Assembly: GCA_031286695.1 (NCBI GenBank)
Contig: JAITTY010000002.1
Coordinates: 1 to 64,000, forward strand
Direction of reading: 5' to 3'
Length of the DNA: 64,000 bases
From: Sphingobacterium sp.
GTDB lineage: Bacteria; Bacteroidota; Bacteroidia; Sphingobacteriales; Sphingobacteriaceae
Shown here: positions 1 through 8,911 of the stretch, in pieces
Numbering within the stretch: position 1 is the stretch's first letter
Layout of the letters: each line of letters starts with the position of its first letter
Translations under genes and position numbers: made by a program
Notes under the pieces: model-generated
Databases searched by the model: none
The model's input: only the letters and a program-made list of their open reading frames with translations
What the model was told of the DNA's origin: nothing

Positions 1-322
1 ATTAAAGTGGCACGCGAGCTGGGTTCAGAACGTCGCGAGACAGTTCGGTCCCTATCTGTTGTGGGCGTTGGAAGTTTGAGTGGATCTGACCTTAGTACGA
101 GAGGACCGGGTTGGACAGACCTCTGGTGAACCTGTTATGCCGCCAGGTGTACGGCAGGGTAGCTACGTCTGGAATAGATAAGCGCTGAAAGCATCTAAGT
201 GCGAAACTAGCCACGAGATGAGACTTCCTTATAGGGTCGTAGAAGATGACTACGTTGATAGGCCATAGGTGTAAAGGTTGAGAGACCAAAGCCAAGTGGT
301 ACTAATAGCCCGAAGCTTTCTC
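1..322 (+). rRNA. 23S ribosomal RNA, 3' end (partial)
   Basis: This is the last ~320 nt of large-subunit rRNA; the 5' part lies outside the window. The universally conserved sarcin-ricin loop AGTACGAGAGGACC is at 94-107, and the terminal domain VI sequence GGTACTAATAGCCCGAAGC closes the molecule near 299-317. The exact 3' end is set by analogy to other Bacteroidota and may be off by a few bases. ORFs in this stretch are spurious. Confidence 0.97.
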
Positions 323-451
323 AAGCAGACAGACACTGTTGTCTTCCTCTTTAATTTTTAGAAACAAAAAGAAACGTAACTCTTTCAGTATATATGTCAG
401 TTGGCAGGTATAAGATCAGAAAAGATCAAAAAACAGCCAATAAAGATTTTT

Positions 452-558
452 AGGTGCCTATATCGGCGGTGTCTACCTCTTCCCATTCCGAACAGAGCAG
501 TCAAGCCCGCCAGAGCCGATGGTATTGCCGTAACAGGTGGGAGAGTAGGTCGGTGCCT
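452..558 (+). rRNA. 5S ribosomal RNA
   Basis: The 107-nt sequence has the 5S hallmark CCATTCCGAACAGAGCAGTC in loop B/C and GGGAGAGTAGGTCG near the 3' end. The ends pair as helix I: AGGTGCC at 452-458 with GGTGCCT at 552-558, using two G-U pairs. It lies about 130 nt downstream of 23S with no tRNA between, the usual 23S-5S order. Confidence 0.96.
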
Positions 559-570
559 TTTTTTACACGG

Positions 571-608
571 AAGCCCTTGGTGGAAACAGTCAAGGGCTTC
601 TTTCGTTT
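571..608 (+). terminator. Intrinsic terminator of the rrn operon
   Basis: A perfect 9-bp stem AAGCCCTTG / CAAGGGCTT (571-579 with 591-599) encloses an 11-nt loop and is followed by CTTTCGTTT. It begins 13 nt after 5S rRNA, as expected for the end of an rRNA operon. Confidence 0.85.
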
Positions 609-1153
609 ATATACTTCCGTATTTGCATGTACAAGCTATTGCATATCCTCCGCCTATTGGTTATCGCAGCACATGGCCTTCGGTGAGCCCGGTCCATCGG
701 CAGCTGTTTCGCAACCGTCGCTACCCTGCAACTGTCACTGTCCTTTAGTGGTATGGTGCATCACCATTAGCCCTTAACCCAAATGCTCCCTTATTTATAG
801 CCGCAAGCTGCAGGATGAGTCCTGGATAAAAGGATCGCGCTCGGTGGCCTATCCGGAATATTAACCAGTATGGCGGCAAACCTTAAATAGCCACCGTTTA
901 TTGTAAACCAAATAGCCTTTTACCAGTATCGTATAGCTGGATATCAATAAGCCTTGCAGTCGTTAATCGTAATTTCTAGGTTATACCTACCCAGATCTCT
1001 ATAACAGTAGCTTAAGATGAGAGAAAGCCTCTCTTTCTAGGTATATCAGTGTGTATAATCTTAAATTAAATAGTTTCTGTCAACCTGATGAAGTGACTTA
1101 GTAATTATTTATTATTTTTAAGGAAATTATTTTGTGAAATTGAAACTTAGAAA
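609..1153. other. Spacer without a recognised gene
   Basis: About 545 bases between the rrn terminator and the SHOCT gene. I see no ORF with a plausible start, no tRNA and no IS end. The first ~360 bases are richer in GC than the AT-rich final 150 bases. A short AGAAAG/CTTTCT hairpin lies near 1022-1040. It may be the remains of a decayed gene or simply an rrn-flanking spacer. Confidence 0.5.
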
Positions 1154-1519
1154 ATGGAATTAATGATATTATTTTGGGTTGGGGGCTCTGCTTTAATTGG
1201 CTTAATTGGAAAGAATAGGGAAATAGGCTTTTGGCCAGTTTTTGCAATTTCATTGGTAGGAAGCCCGATTATAGGTTTTTTTGTAGCTCTTTTCTCGAAA
1301 AAGAAATATTCAATGCAACGTGTTATCGAATATCAAGAAGCACAGTTTCGACAAAATTATATAAACCAATCCAATAGTCGTACAAATCAAATTGATAAAA
1401 GTAACACAGGATCAAATATTGCCGATGAATTGACCAAATTTAAACAGTTGTTGGATAATGGAGCTATTACACAAGCAGAATTTGATTATTATAAATCAAA
1501 ACTACTTCGCAACTCCTAG
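1154..1519 (+). CDS. Small membrane protein with C-terminal SHOCT domain
   Basis: The 121-aa product has two hydrophobic stretches (about residues 2-18 and 27-47) that look like a membrane hairpin, then a polar linker rich in Asn and Gln, then a ~30-residue C-terminal SHOCT motif (about 90-119) with the family pattern D-E-L-x-K-F-K-x-L-x-D-x-G-A-I-T-x-x-E-F. SHOCT domains are short helical tails found on many unrelated, often membrane-bound, bacterial proteins; their function is unknown and a role in oligomerisation or interaction is suspected. The ATG at 1154 is the only start that keeps the first membrane segment. The gene is convergent with the sensor kinase 35 nt away and has no operon partner. 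Specific function cannot be given. Confidence 0.8.
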   Translation: MELMILFWVGGSALIGLIGKNREIGFWPVFAISLVGSPIIGFFVALFSKKKYSMQRVIEYQEAQFRQNYINQSNSRTNQIDKSNTGSNIADELTKFKQLLDNGAITQAEFDYYKSKLLRNS

Positions 1520-1554
1520 ATAATGAACTGTCTATTGCCTACTCAATACTTTTG

Positions 1555-3669
1555 TTAGACAATCTGTAGGAATGTATTTAAATTAAATGGTTTAACCATA
1601 ACCCCATCAAAGCGATGTAACTGCCCTTCCGGAGCTTGCATTGTTACTTGGGATTCGTCCGACGTCAGTGCAATGACTTTACTATTCCATCGTTGTACCA
1701 TATTGTTGTCTTTAACCGTATTCAGAATATCCCAGCCTGTAGGACCATACATTTTTAGATCGGTGATAATAATATCCGTTCTATTTTCTTTTAGATAAGC
1801 GATCGCTGCTGATGAATCCTGATAGATTTTCACATCTTCGAAATGTTGCAATGCTTGTTTAACGAATAGATTATTGATTGGATTATCATCAATAACGACA
1901 ATGCGTAGCTCTTTTGAAAGTTGGCCCAGGCTTGTGATCTGTTTCTTGTTTTTCTTTTCTTCGTTGAATGGAACAATTAATGTAAATGTTGATCCATTGC
2001 CTTGCTGACTGCGAACGCTTAACGTTCCATTTAGTTGTTCAGCCATGAGCTTTGAAATATGCAATCCCAATCCAAAACTATTCTTGGATTTCTGATCGGT
2101 CATATAATACTGTTCGAAAATATGTTCTTGGTCTTTTGCCGAAATACCTTTTCCTGTATCGTTGACCAATACATGTAACTGGGATCCCTGATCTCTGCTG
2201 ATAAAGGCCTTTACCTCTATTTGTCCTTTATCTGTATATTTAATCGCATTGCTCAGGAGATTAGAAACAATCTGGCGTATACGATACGTTCCACTTTTAA
2301 TTAAGATGTCTGCATCGATGTCAATGGAACTGATGAGTTTTAACCCTTTTTTGTCTGCATGAGCCTGTTGCATTTTAATGATGTTCAAGAACAATTGGGT
2401 TGGCGAAAAATACTCAGCCTTAATTTCTAGCGTACCTGACTCTAGCTTACCGAGATTCAGAATATCTTCGACCGTATCATTGATCACATGAATATCTTGT
2501 GTAATGGAGTCTAATAGTGCGGGGTTGATGCGATTATTTGCTGCATTGTTCTTCAGCATGTCGATAACACTGACCAAAGAATTGACGGGTGTGCGTACAT
2601 CATGGCTCACATTGGCTAATATGCTGGCCTTCTCCTTCGCTGTTTGCAATGCATAATCCCTGACAGCTGTAAGTTTGCGCTCATATACGAGCGTATTGTA
2701 ATGATAAGACAACAGGAGTGTCACCATAATAATCATGAGAATAATCGAGGCGATAACCTGTTTTCCGAAAATAGAAGAGTTTTCCCTGTAGAGTTTAAAG
2801 TCTTGTATTTCAGCTGCTCGCAGTGTCTCATCTTCATGGCTCTTAATACGAAGCAAGGATGTACTGATTGTACTGAATAGGGTATAGTTAGACTGTAGAA
2901 GCTGTCTTTCCTTTTTTTGGAGCTCAGCAAATGAACGACGGATCTTACTAAAATCTTGTTGGTGAAATACTTCGTTCTGTTCGATCAAACTTTGGATCTG
3001 GCTATGTATAGCCTTAATCTGATTCACGTTGAAATTCTGTTCCAGCTTATCTGCGACCAAGGTATCGTTCTTGGCTTTGAAAATGCGGGTGAAGAGTTTT
3101 TCTTTTTTTCGGACAATGGTATCCTTCTTACTTACATTGAGTGCTGTATCTCGTAATATTTTATTGACAACAGAATCTGCCAATATCCGATTAATCCCTG
3201 GGCGAATGCTTCTATTCGTTTTGGTTAAGAGTGAAAGCGAGTCTTTGGCCAGAAAAATCATGTTGTCAACAGATTGTTTAATGTGGGCAAACTCGTCTGA
3301 AAGAGAGATATTTTTTTCTAAGGAAGTATTTGTAGAGAAAGTAAGTCCTTTTTGGGAAGATAACGTGGATAATGAGTCAATATAAAACCTTAAGGTATCT
3401 AAACTATTGCTATAATTTTTTAGGTTTTCTGCACTGAAGTCAACTGTATAGGATCGGAAAGCATTTCCAGCAGCATTGTAGGACGAGAAAAGTTCGTAAA
3501 AAAGATTAGTTAATTGGTTCTTAGAATTGTACGCTTTATTTAAACGGGCTTCAGTCTTTTGATATTCAATATATTGATAGGTAAATATCGAACCGATATA
3601 AACCAAGGAAAGAATCAGGAATGCAATTAAAACTGTCCTGATAATAAATAGTTTTTTACTGTTTTTCAC
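1555..3669 (-). CDS. Hybrid sensor histidine kinase with receiver domain
   Basis: The 704-aa inner-membrane kinase has a membrane segment at about 10-30, a ~270-residue mostly helical extracytoplasmic sensor region without a domain I recognise, and a second membrane segment at about 304-322. A HisKA domain follows with phospho-acceptor His356 in NVSHDVRTP, then an HATPase_c domain with the N box (SNAIKYTDKG), G1 box (DTGKGIS) and G2 box (FGLGLHIS). A C-terminal receiver domain starts near 588 with acidic pair DD, phospho-acceptor Asp637 (IIITDLK) and the conserved Lys in MVKPF. There is no DNA-binding output domain, so the signal must pass to a separate protein; no partner regulator lies nearby. 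The start is GTG; a GAAAGAG stretch lies just upstream of it. The gene is divergent from the GH20 gene at 3918, but whether it senses glycans is unknown. Confidence 0.92.
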   Translation of the reverse strand: MKNSKKLFIIRTVLIAFLILSLVYIGSIFTYQYIEYQKTEARLNKAYNSKNQLTNLFYELFSSYNAAGNAFRSYTVDFSAENLKNYSNSLDTLRFYIDSLSTLSSQKGLTFSTNTSLEKNISLSDEFAHIKQSVDNMIFLAKDSLSLLTKTNRSIRPGINRILADSVVNKILRDTALNVSKKDTIVRKKEKLFTRIFKAKNDTLVADKLEQNFNVNQIKAIHSQIQSLIEQNEVFHQQDFSKIRRSFAELQKKERQLLQSNYTLFSTISTSLLRIKSHEDETLRAAEIQDFKLYRENSSIFGKQVIASIILMIIMVTLLLSYHYNTLVYERKLTAVRDYALQTAKEKASILANVSHDVRTPVNSLVSVIDMLKNNAANNRINPALLDSITQDIHVINDTVEDILNLGKLESGTLEIKAEYFSPTQLFLNIIKMQQAHADKKGLKLISSIDIDADILIKSGTYRIRQIVSNLLSNAIKYTDKGQIEVKAFISRDQGSQLHVLVNDTGKGISAKDQEHIFEQYYMTDQKSKNSFGLGLHISKLMAEQLNGTLSVRSQQGNGSTFTLIVPFNEEKKNKKQITSLGQLSKELRIVVIDDNPINNLFVKQALQHFEDVKIYQDSSAAIAYLKENRTDIIITDLKMYGPTGWDILNTVKDNNMVQRWNSKVIALTSDESQVTMQAPEGQLHRFDGVMVKPFNLNTFLQIV

Positions 3670-3726
3670 GTTATTGCTCTTTCACCCCAATAAGTTAACT
3701 GTAGCCAATTTGTTTTGTCTAGAAAT

Positions 3727-3734
3727 CAAATTTA
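3727..3734 (-). promoter_or_regulatory. Candidate -7 element of the sensor kinase gene
   Basis: Read on the minus strand this is TAAATTTG, matching the Bacteroidota -7 consensus TAnnTTTG, 57 bases upstream of the GTG start. No clear -33 TTTG lies at the usual distance. Confidence 0.35.
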
Positions 3735-3777
3735 AGACTAAAAAACGATATCCGCTTGGTTGTCATGTAGACAATGA

Positions 3778-3853
3778 GCTACTTTTTGAAAATCTTACAC
3801 AATCGTTTGATTGAAAGTTGCTATCGAAGGATCCTATTTTATTTTTTATTTTG
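3778..3853 (+). promoter_or_regulatory. Candidate promoter with degenerate tandem operator before GH20
   Basis: A pseudo-palindrome ACAATCGTTTGA (3799-3810) matches 9 of 12 positions of the GCAAACGTTTGC operator found before the large operon at 13308. A weaker match, 7 of 12, is centred exactly 21 bp upstream (3778-3789). A -7-like TTATTTTG ends at 3853, about 49 bp after the centre of the better site, within 2 bp of the spacing in the other two promoters of this region. It is 64 bases upstream of the GH20 start. Confidence 0.45.
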
Positions 3854-3917
3854 CATAGATAAACCTTTAATGGTCTTTTTTAGGTCCATTTATTTAGAAA
3901 TAAAAACTTAAATTTTA

Positions 3918-5927
3918 ATGAAAAAAATCTTTTTTTCGGCAGCTTTGTCTCTTCTCTTTGCACAGGGACTCCAGGCACAGTCCGGCATTGATATTATCCC
4001 GAAACCTCAGGAAGTCAGTTTGGGAACAGGGCAGTTCCAATTAAATGGACGTACGGCATTAAGCTTTAAAAATTGCGATCTGAAAGATGTGTCTTTGTTT
4101 GTTGATCAGTTGAGAAAGGCAACGCATTATCCCCTGGAAGTGAAGAAGCAGGCGAGTAATAGCATTGAATTTAGATTGGACCATAAACTGCTCATCCCCA
4201 ATGATGAAGGCTATCAGCTTGAAGTTTCCAATCGAGGAGTGGTGATGACAGCGAAAACTCCACAGGGACTTTTCAATGCGGCACAATCACTGCGGCAACT
4301 TCTGCCTACGGCTTTTGAGGCTAGTAATCCAACAAAAGATATAAACTGGAATATTCCAGCAGTAAAAATTAAAGATTATCCCCGCTACCATTGGCGAGGT
4401 TATATGAAAGATGTAAGCCGGACATTCTTTGATGTCAATACGGTAAAAAAGTATTTGGATGTTATGGCATTATACAAAATGAATACTTTCCACTGGCATT
4501 TAACGGATGACCAGGGCTGGCGTATTGAAATAAAGAAGTATCCGAAATTGACACTGGAAAATGCGACAGTCTTTCACCGGACAGAAAAGCAACCAACAGA
4601 ACGCAGTGGATTTTATACACAGGAGCAGATCAAGGAGGTCGTTCAGTATGCGCGGGAACGTAATATTACCATCGTACCGGAGATCGATGTTCCGGGACAC
4701 TCCTGGCCAACTATATTGGCCTATCCTGAACTGGGGGTCAACAAAAATTCATATCCCAATCATATTTTTCCTTTTGTGTCATCTTGGGGGTATTGGGGAA
4801 ATCAATTTACGCCCAATACATTGGATCCAACAAAAGAGTTTACCTATGAATTCTTGGATAACGTATTCACCGAAATTGCCAATCTCTTCCCGGGTAGTTA
4901 CATCCATTTTGGAGGGGACGAGGTGCGTCATGACCTATGGGAAAAAGAAGCCCATGTGCAAGATTTTATGACACAGCATCATATCAAGGATGTCAAAGCG
5001 CTGCAAAGCTATTTTGTACAGCGTGTTTCTGCAATCATTGTTCAGAAAGGTAAGAAGCCGATAGGATGGAACGATATCTTAGCCGATGCTGAAAATTTGC
5101 CAAAAAGTACAGCGATTATGAGTTGGCTAGGTGAGGAAGCGATCAAGGAGGCAACTAAAGATGGGTTTAAAGCGGTAGCTACCCCTGCCTCTCATCTCTA
5201 TTTTGATATTACCCAGGCTGATCGTAACGATGGGACAATGACTGATCTGGCCTATCCTCAAATAAATTCGCTGAAAAGAGTGTATGAATTTGACCCTTCT
5301 GCGGGACTTAGTCCGGCCGAGGAGCAGCTTGTTCTCGGTGTACAGGGAAATATGTGGACTGCTTTGGCGCAGGATATTAAAGATCTGAACGTACAGAATT
5401 TTCCGAGATTACTTGCCGTAGCCGAAATTGGATGGTCGTCCAAATCAGCGAAAGATTATACAGCATTCAGTCATCGGCTGGAGGCGAATCTTCCAAGACT
5501 GGATTCCATGCGTATTGATTATTACCGTCCGGGAGGATATATATCGGGATCCTGGGGACCCCAGGATATCAAGGAAGAGTATAGTTTGTTGAGTTTTGAT
5601 GTGACGAAGAAGATTTACGATAACGGAAGGGCACAAGCTGGATTTTTCTTTGTAGAAGGTAAGAATTTTCTGGAGATTGATGCTGTACAATTACTGCAGG
5701 ATGGACATGTCATTGCGGAGGATGGACACCATGCGCTAGCGGATAAATTTAGAGGTACTAATAAGATTAAACCCTTTTATTACAATTTTACAATAACAAA
5801 TTATAATCCGAAATCGAAATACGAGATCAAAGCCCGTGTCAGAGGTGCAGGTGGCGTGGATTCAAAAGGGAATTTTACCTTTAATTTGTCTCCTATTAGA
5901 CCATTTGATAAGATAGAAACGAAATAA
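3918..5927 (+). CDS. GH20 beta-N-acetylhexosaminidase with C-terminal beta domain
   Basis: The 669-aa enzyme is predicted to be exported; it has a signal peptide ending near residue 20 (LQA-Q). Exo-acting GH20 enzymes remove terminal GlcNAc or GalNAc by substrate-assisted catalysis. A GH20b domain (about 24-140) precedes the catalytic barrel (about 155-505), which holds HWHLTDDQGWR and the catalytic pair Asp334-Glu335 in HFGGDEV. About 130 residues follow the barrel and look like the chitobiase-type C-terminal beta-sandwich; most single-domain GH20s end earlier. The ATG at 3918 gives a clean signal peptide. A strong bidirectional hairpin follows. The promoter region carries an operator-like repeat shared with the second GH20 and the large SusCD operon, so it probably belongs to the same regulon. 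Confidence 0.95.
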   Translation: MKKIFFSAALSLLFAQGLQAQSGIDIIPKPQEVSLGTGQFQLNGRTALSFKNCDLKDVSLFVDQLRKATHYPLEVKKQASNSIEFRLDHKLLIPNDEGYQLEVSNRGVVMTAKTPQGLFNAAQSLRQLLPTAFEASNPTKDINWNIPAVKIKDYPRYHWRGYMKDVSRTFFDVNTVKKYLDVMALYKMNTFHWHLTDDQGWRIEIKKYPKLTLENATVFHRTEKQPTERSGFYTQEQIKEVVQYARERNITIVPEIDVPGHSWPTILAYPELGVNKNSYPNHIFPFVSSWGYWGNQFTPNTLDPTKEFTYEFLDNVFTEIANLFPGSYIHFGGDEVRHDLWEKEAHVQDFMTQHHIKDVKALQSYFVQRVSAIIVQKGKKPIGWNDILADAENLPKSTAIMSWLGEEAIKEATKDGFKAVATPASHLYFDITQADRNDGTMTDLAYPQINSLKRVYEFDPSAGLSPAEEQLVLGVQGNMWTALAQDIKDLNVQNFPRLLAVAEIGWSSKSAKDYTAFSHRLEANLPRLDSMRIDYYRPGGYISGSWGPQDIKEEYSLLSFDVTKKIYDNGRAQAGFFFVEGKNFLEIDAVQLLQDGHVIAEDGHHALADKFRGTNKIKPFYYNFTITNYNPKSKYEIKARVRGAGGVDSKGNFTFNLSPIRPFDKIETK

Positions 5928-5952
5928 GGTATTTCTTTTGGCCTATACATAA

Positions 5953-5984
5953 AAGGGGGATGGTCCATGTGGACCATCCCCCTT
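5953..5984. terminator. Bidirectional intrinsic terminator
   Basis: A near-perfect palindrome: AAGGGGGATGGTCCA (5953-5967) pairs with TGGACCATCCCCCTT (5970-5984), giving a 15-bp GC-rich stem. T-rich sequence follows on both strands. It sits between the convergent GH20 and DUF4342-like genes. Confidence 0.88.
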
Positions 5985-6015
5985 GTTATACATTTTATTG
6001 TCTTTTATTTTTTAC

Positions 6016-6294
6016 TTATTTGAGCTCAATCATCTTTGGATTTGTATCCTCTTCTTTCACTTCTTGAAGGATTGCAATTTCAATAGGTGCAACCAGGCTT
6101 ACTATAATCAGTGCAATGAAAGCTACCGGAAAAACAATTCCGATGATTACAGCTAATAACAAAGAGGTATTTAAGTATTCTTGTCCATTCTTGGATGAAA
6201 CTTTTAAACGGGAGCTTTTGAAAGAATCGAAAAGATCTTGAAAAACTTTAGTAATTGTTTTACTGTTGATGCTGAAAGTTGTTTTAGTTGCCAT
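6016..6294 (-). CDS. Small membrane-associated protein, DUF4342-like
   Basis: The 92-aa product has a charged N-terminal half ending in SSKNGQEYLNTSL and one long hydrophobic segment (about 45-72), then an acidic tail. The layout (amphipathic helix, short beta-like stretch, single hydrophobic hairpin) recalls DUF4342 proteins, which have no known function; this is a resemblance, not a proven match. A TAnnTTTG promoter element lies 42 nt upstream and a strong terminator downstream, so it is probably a single-gene transcript inserted among the glycosidase genes. Whether it has anything to do with glycan use is unknown. Confidence 0.6.
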   Translation of the reverse strand: MATKTTFSINSKTITKVFQDLFDSFKSSRLKVSSKNGQEYLNTSLLLAVIIGIVFPVAFIALIIVSLVAPIEIAILQEVKEEDTNPKMIELK

Positions 6295-6335
6295 GATGTT
6301 TATTTTTTAAATTTTTTATTTCTTATTTGATGATT

Positions 6336-6343
6336 CAAAGATA
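6336..6343 (-). promoter_or_regulatory. Candidate -7 element of the DUF4342-like gene
   Basis: On the minus strand the sequence is TATCTTTG, a full match to TAnnTTTG, 42 bases before the ATG. No convincing -33 element is visible. Confidence 0.4.
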
Positions 6344-6423
6344 GGCCGGAAATAGCGCACTGGCGACGCTCATTAGGCCAATCTCGAAACAATCTCGGTA
6401 AACACCTGGCTTTTGTCGGTCAA

Positions 6424-8658
6424 CTACAGACCTACATGCTCTGTTTTCGATTTTGTTGGTCCTGATGGCCCCTGTTTATATGTGGGATCATAGTTCCATT
6501 CAATAGTGTCGCTTAATACTTTGCCCTCTTTTTGGCTGATTTTCGCCTCCACCGTATTTTTACCCAGTTTTAGCTTCACGTTTTCAAAGATGTAATGTAC
6601 ATTGGTCTGACCAATTTTTGCACCTTTGATGAGTTGACCGTTAACCGTCAATGTTGGTTCACCTCTATTGGAATAAACTGTAACAGCAGTGATTTCATTC
6701 CCTCTATTGACCATACGTCGTTGTGTAATATACAATACAGGCTCTTTGCTCCAGTTAGCTTTATACCAATAAAAACCATCTTTTTTCAATTTACGGTCAA
6801 AGGAAACCAGGCCTTTATAATTTCTAGGATTGACATTTAGACCGGTAATTGGCGTGGCAAAATCGAAGGTATTCCATACATAGGAACCCAAGAAAATCGG
6901 ATTTTTAGCGATTACACCCCAATGGACCTCATGAAATTTGGTAGCATATTCTTCGGGGAAAAACGCAGGGTTGCTCCATTGATTGCCAAAATTACCAACT
7001 TCTTCTGCTTGGTCTTCGGGAATAGCTTCAGCACCATATTCCGAAAATATAATCCGGTAATCTTTGAATTCTTCACTGATACGTTTTGCCCAAGAGGCGA
7101 CATCATCCTCTTTGGTTGATTTGTCTTCCAGTTCACCATTATACCAGCCGAAGTAATGGTTAATGCCTTGTACGTCTGCATTGTTGTTGACCGGATGGTC
7201 GATGACATTATAACCGCTGACAGAAACGGTATAGCGATCGGGGTCTTCAGATTTGGCAAGATCATTTAATTTGGTTGTCAGATCAATCGTATAGGCTGAA
7301 GGTGTATATACCTCATTGTGCATCCCCCAAATATAAATTGAAGGATGATTAAAGTTTTGTCGGATCAATTCTTTCAATTGCTGTTGCGCATTATTCTCTT
7401 CGAATGTCGTTACGCGATTAACAAATGGAATTTCGGCCCAGATCACTAATCCCATACTATCGCATTTTGAATAGAAGTATTCCGATTGCTGATAGTGTGC
7501 CAATCGGATCGATGTTGCGCCCATTTCTTTGATAATGGCGAGATCCTCGTCGTGGTCTGCATAGCTCAGTGCGGATCCTTTTCCGAGGCGGTCCTGATGG
7601 CGGCAGACACCGTGTAAGGGGTATTTGATATCATTCAGAAAGAAACCTTCTCCTGTGCGCAGCTCAAATTTTCGGAGACCAAGCGGTGCTGTCACCTCAT
7701 CAACTAGCTGGTTGTTCTTTTTGATCTGCGTAACTACTTTATAGAGATATGGATCATCTAAACCCTGCCATAAATGTGGATTTTTGACTGGGATCTGTTG
7801 GGTAACGATCTGACGGCCCTGAGGTAGCAATGTGTACTGTGTGCTTTGCTTGGCTTTAATCGATCCGTCTTTTTCGAAAACCGTTGTCAGCACTTCGATT
7901 GGTTGTTTCTTTCCGGACTTGTTGTCTATTTTTATTTTTACAGCGACGTCGGCTGTTTTCTTGGATACATTTTTTTGCGTGATATAGATTCCTTTGGATG
8001 CAAAATCATTCACCGCAATATTGATGTCATCTGTTACAATAAGCTCCACCGGTCTATAAATGCCGCCATACATGGGGAAAAGAGTATGGTTAACAGGAAT
8101 GACTTGCGGGGTGGCCTCATTGTTTACCTTGACTAAAATTTCGTTTTCTTTTCCGAATTGGAGCATACTGGTCAATTCAAAAACAAAGGCCGAGTAGCCT
8201 CCCTGGTGCCGGCCTACGAAATTATAGCTTCCATTGCGCTGAGTATTATCGTAGGTAAGGTCATTTTTCCCTCCTTTGGCTGATAAAGGCTGATTATTTA
8301 CATAAACTTCGGTATTGGTATTGACACCTTCAAATCGAATAAAAATGCGTTTTCCTTTCCAAGCTGTTTCGGGCACAAATGATTTACGATAATAAGCATC
8401 GCCAGTATAAAAGCGCTCATTTTTTCCTAAACTTCCGGGCTTAATCTCTTTGGTCTGCATGTCGTTAGCATTCCAGGTGTGGGGTAAATTGACTAGCTGC
8501 CATTTCCCTTCAAACAGTTGGTTATAATCTAATGATGATGTAGAAAAGGGGCCTTTTTTGAAAGTCCAGCTGGTATTAAATGGAACTACGGTTCGCGCTT
8601 GTACGTTCAATAGTAGTATTCCAATCAAGATCAGGGGATAAAATATCTTTTTTATCAT
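6424..8658 (-). CDS. GH2 beta-galactosidase family enzyme
   Basis: The 744-aa exported enzyme has a signal peptide (about 1-21). The order is that of GH2: sugar-binding jelly roll (about 25-205), immunoglobulin-like domain (about 207-330), TIM barrel (about 332-620) and a C-terminal beta domain. The acid/base is Glu449 in WGMHNEV and the nucleophile Glu540 in FSEYGAE. GH2 is mostly beta-galactosidase, but beta-mannosidase and beta-glucuronidase also occur; the HNE and SEYG contexts and the neighbours favour galactosidase. It would remove terminal beta-galactose after fucose is taken off. It is divergent from the second GH20 and shares its 427-bp control region. No clear terminator follows it. 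Confidence 0.9.
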   Translation of the reverse strand: MIKKIFYPLILIGILLLNVQARTVVPFNTSWTFKKGPFSTSSLDYNQLFEGKWQLVNLPHTWNANDMQTKEIKPGSLGKNERFYTGDAYYRKSFVPETAWKGKRIFIRFEGVNTNTEVYVNNQPLSAKGGKNDLTYDNTQRNGSYNFVGRHQGGYSAFVFELTSMLQFGKENEILVKVNNEATPQVIPVNHTLFPMYGGIYRPVELIVTDDINIAVNDFASKGIYITQKNVSKKTADVAVKIKIDNKSGKKQPIEVLTTVFEKDGSIKAKQSTQYTLLPQGRQIVTQQIPVKNPHLWQGLDDPYLYKVVTQIKKNNQLVDEVTAPLGLRKFELRTGEGFFLNDIKYPLHGVCRHQDRLGKGSALSYADHDEDLAIIKEMGATSIRLAHYQQSEYFYSKCDSMGLVIWAEIPFVNRVTTFEENNAQQQLKELIRQNFNHPSIYIWGMHNEVYTPSAYTIDLTTKLNDLAKSEDPDRYTVSVSGYNVIDHPVNNNADVQGINHYFGWYNGELEDKSTKEDDVASWAKRISEEFKDYRIIFSEYGAEAIPEDQAEEVGNFGNQWSNPAFFPEEYATKFHEVHWGVIAKNPIFLGSYVWNTFDFATPITGLNVNPRNYKGLVSFDRKLKKDGFYWYKANWSKEPVLYITQRRMVNRGNEITAVTVYSNRGEPTLTVNGQLIKGAKIGQTNVHYIFENVKLKLGKNTVEAKISQKEGKVLSDTIEWNYDPTYKQGPSGPTKSKTEHVGL

Positions 8659-8692
8659 ACGGTTTTAACTTAGGATATTGTGTTTATGTCTT

Positions 8693-8700
8693 CAAATATA
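8693..8700 (-). promoter_or_regulatory. Candidate -7 element of the GH2 gene
   Basis: On the minus strand the sequence reads TATATTTG, a full match to the Bacteroidota consensus TAnnTTTG, 35 bases before the GH2 ATG. No good -33 element is seen. Confidence 0.45.
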
Positions 8701-8834
8701 GCTAACAAAACGACAATGGCTAATTGGACGATCTTCGGGAGAACGAATACTATATTCTTTTTTTAATTATAAGTGATAAAAATATCTATTTTAAATATGA
8801 TTGTTTCTTTATTAGATTTGTTGTGTCTATTCAC

Positions 8835-8867
8835 TACAACGTTTTCGAGATTTGCGCAAACGATTGA
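8835..8867 (+). promoter_or_regulatory. Tandem operator-like repeat, 21-bp centre spacing
   Basis: Two pseudo-palindromes centred on CG dinucleotides: TACAACGTTTTC (8835-8846; 8 of 12 matches to GCAAACGTTTGC) and GCAAACGATTGA (8856-8867; 10 of 12). Their centres are 21 bp apart, exactly as in the perfect pair at 13105-13137. The form is typical of LacI-family operators. Confidence 0.55.
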
Positions 8868-8903
8868 CTATACCTGGACTACAGTAATAAATAATAAATT
8901 CTT

Positions 8904-8911
8904 TACCATTG
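8904..8911 (+). promoter_or_regulatory. Candidate -7 element of the second GH20 gene
   Basis: TACCATTG matches TAnnTTTG at all but one position. It lies 50 bp after the centre of the second operator half of the repeat, the same geometry as before SusC at 13308. Confidence 0.35.

Noticed and set aside
92..777. Several ORFs of 60-115 codons across the rRNA region
   Set aside because: They overlap 23S and 5S rRNA on either strand and have no protein-like features.
4561..4971. 136-codon ORF in another frame of the first GH20
   Set aside because: It overlaps the GH20 catalytic region and lacks any recognisable motif.
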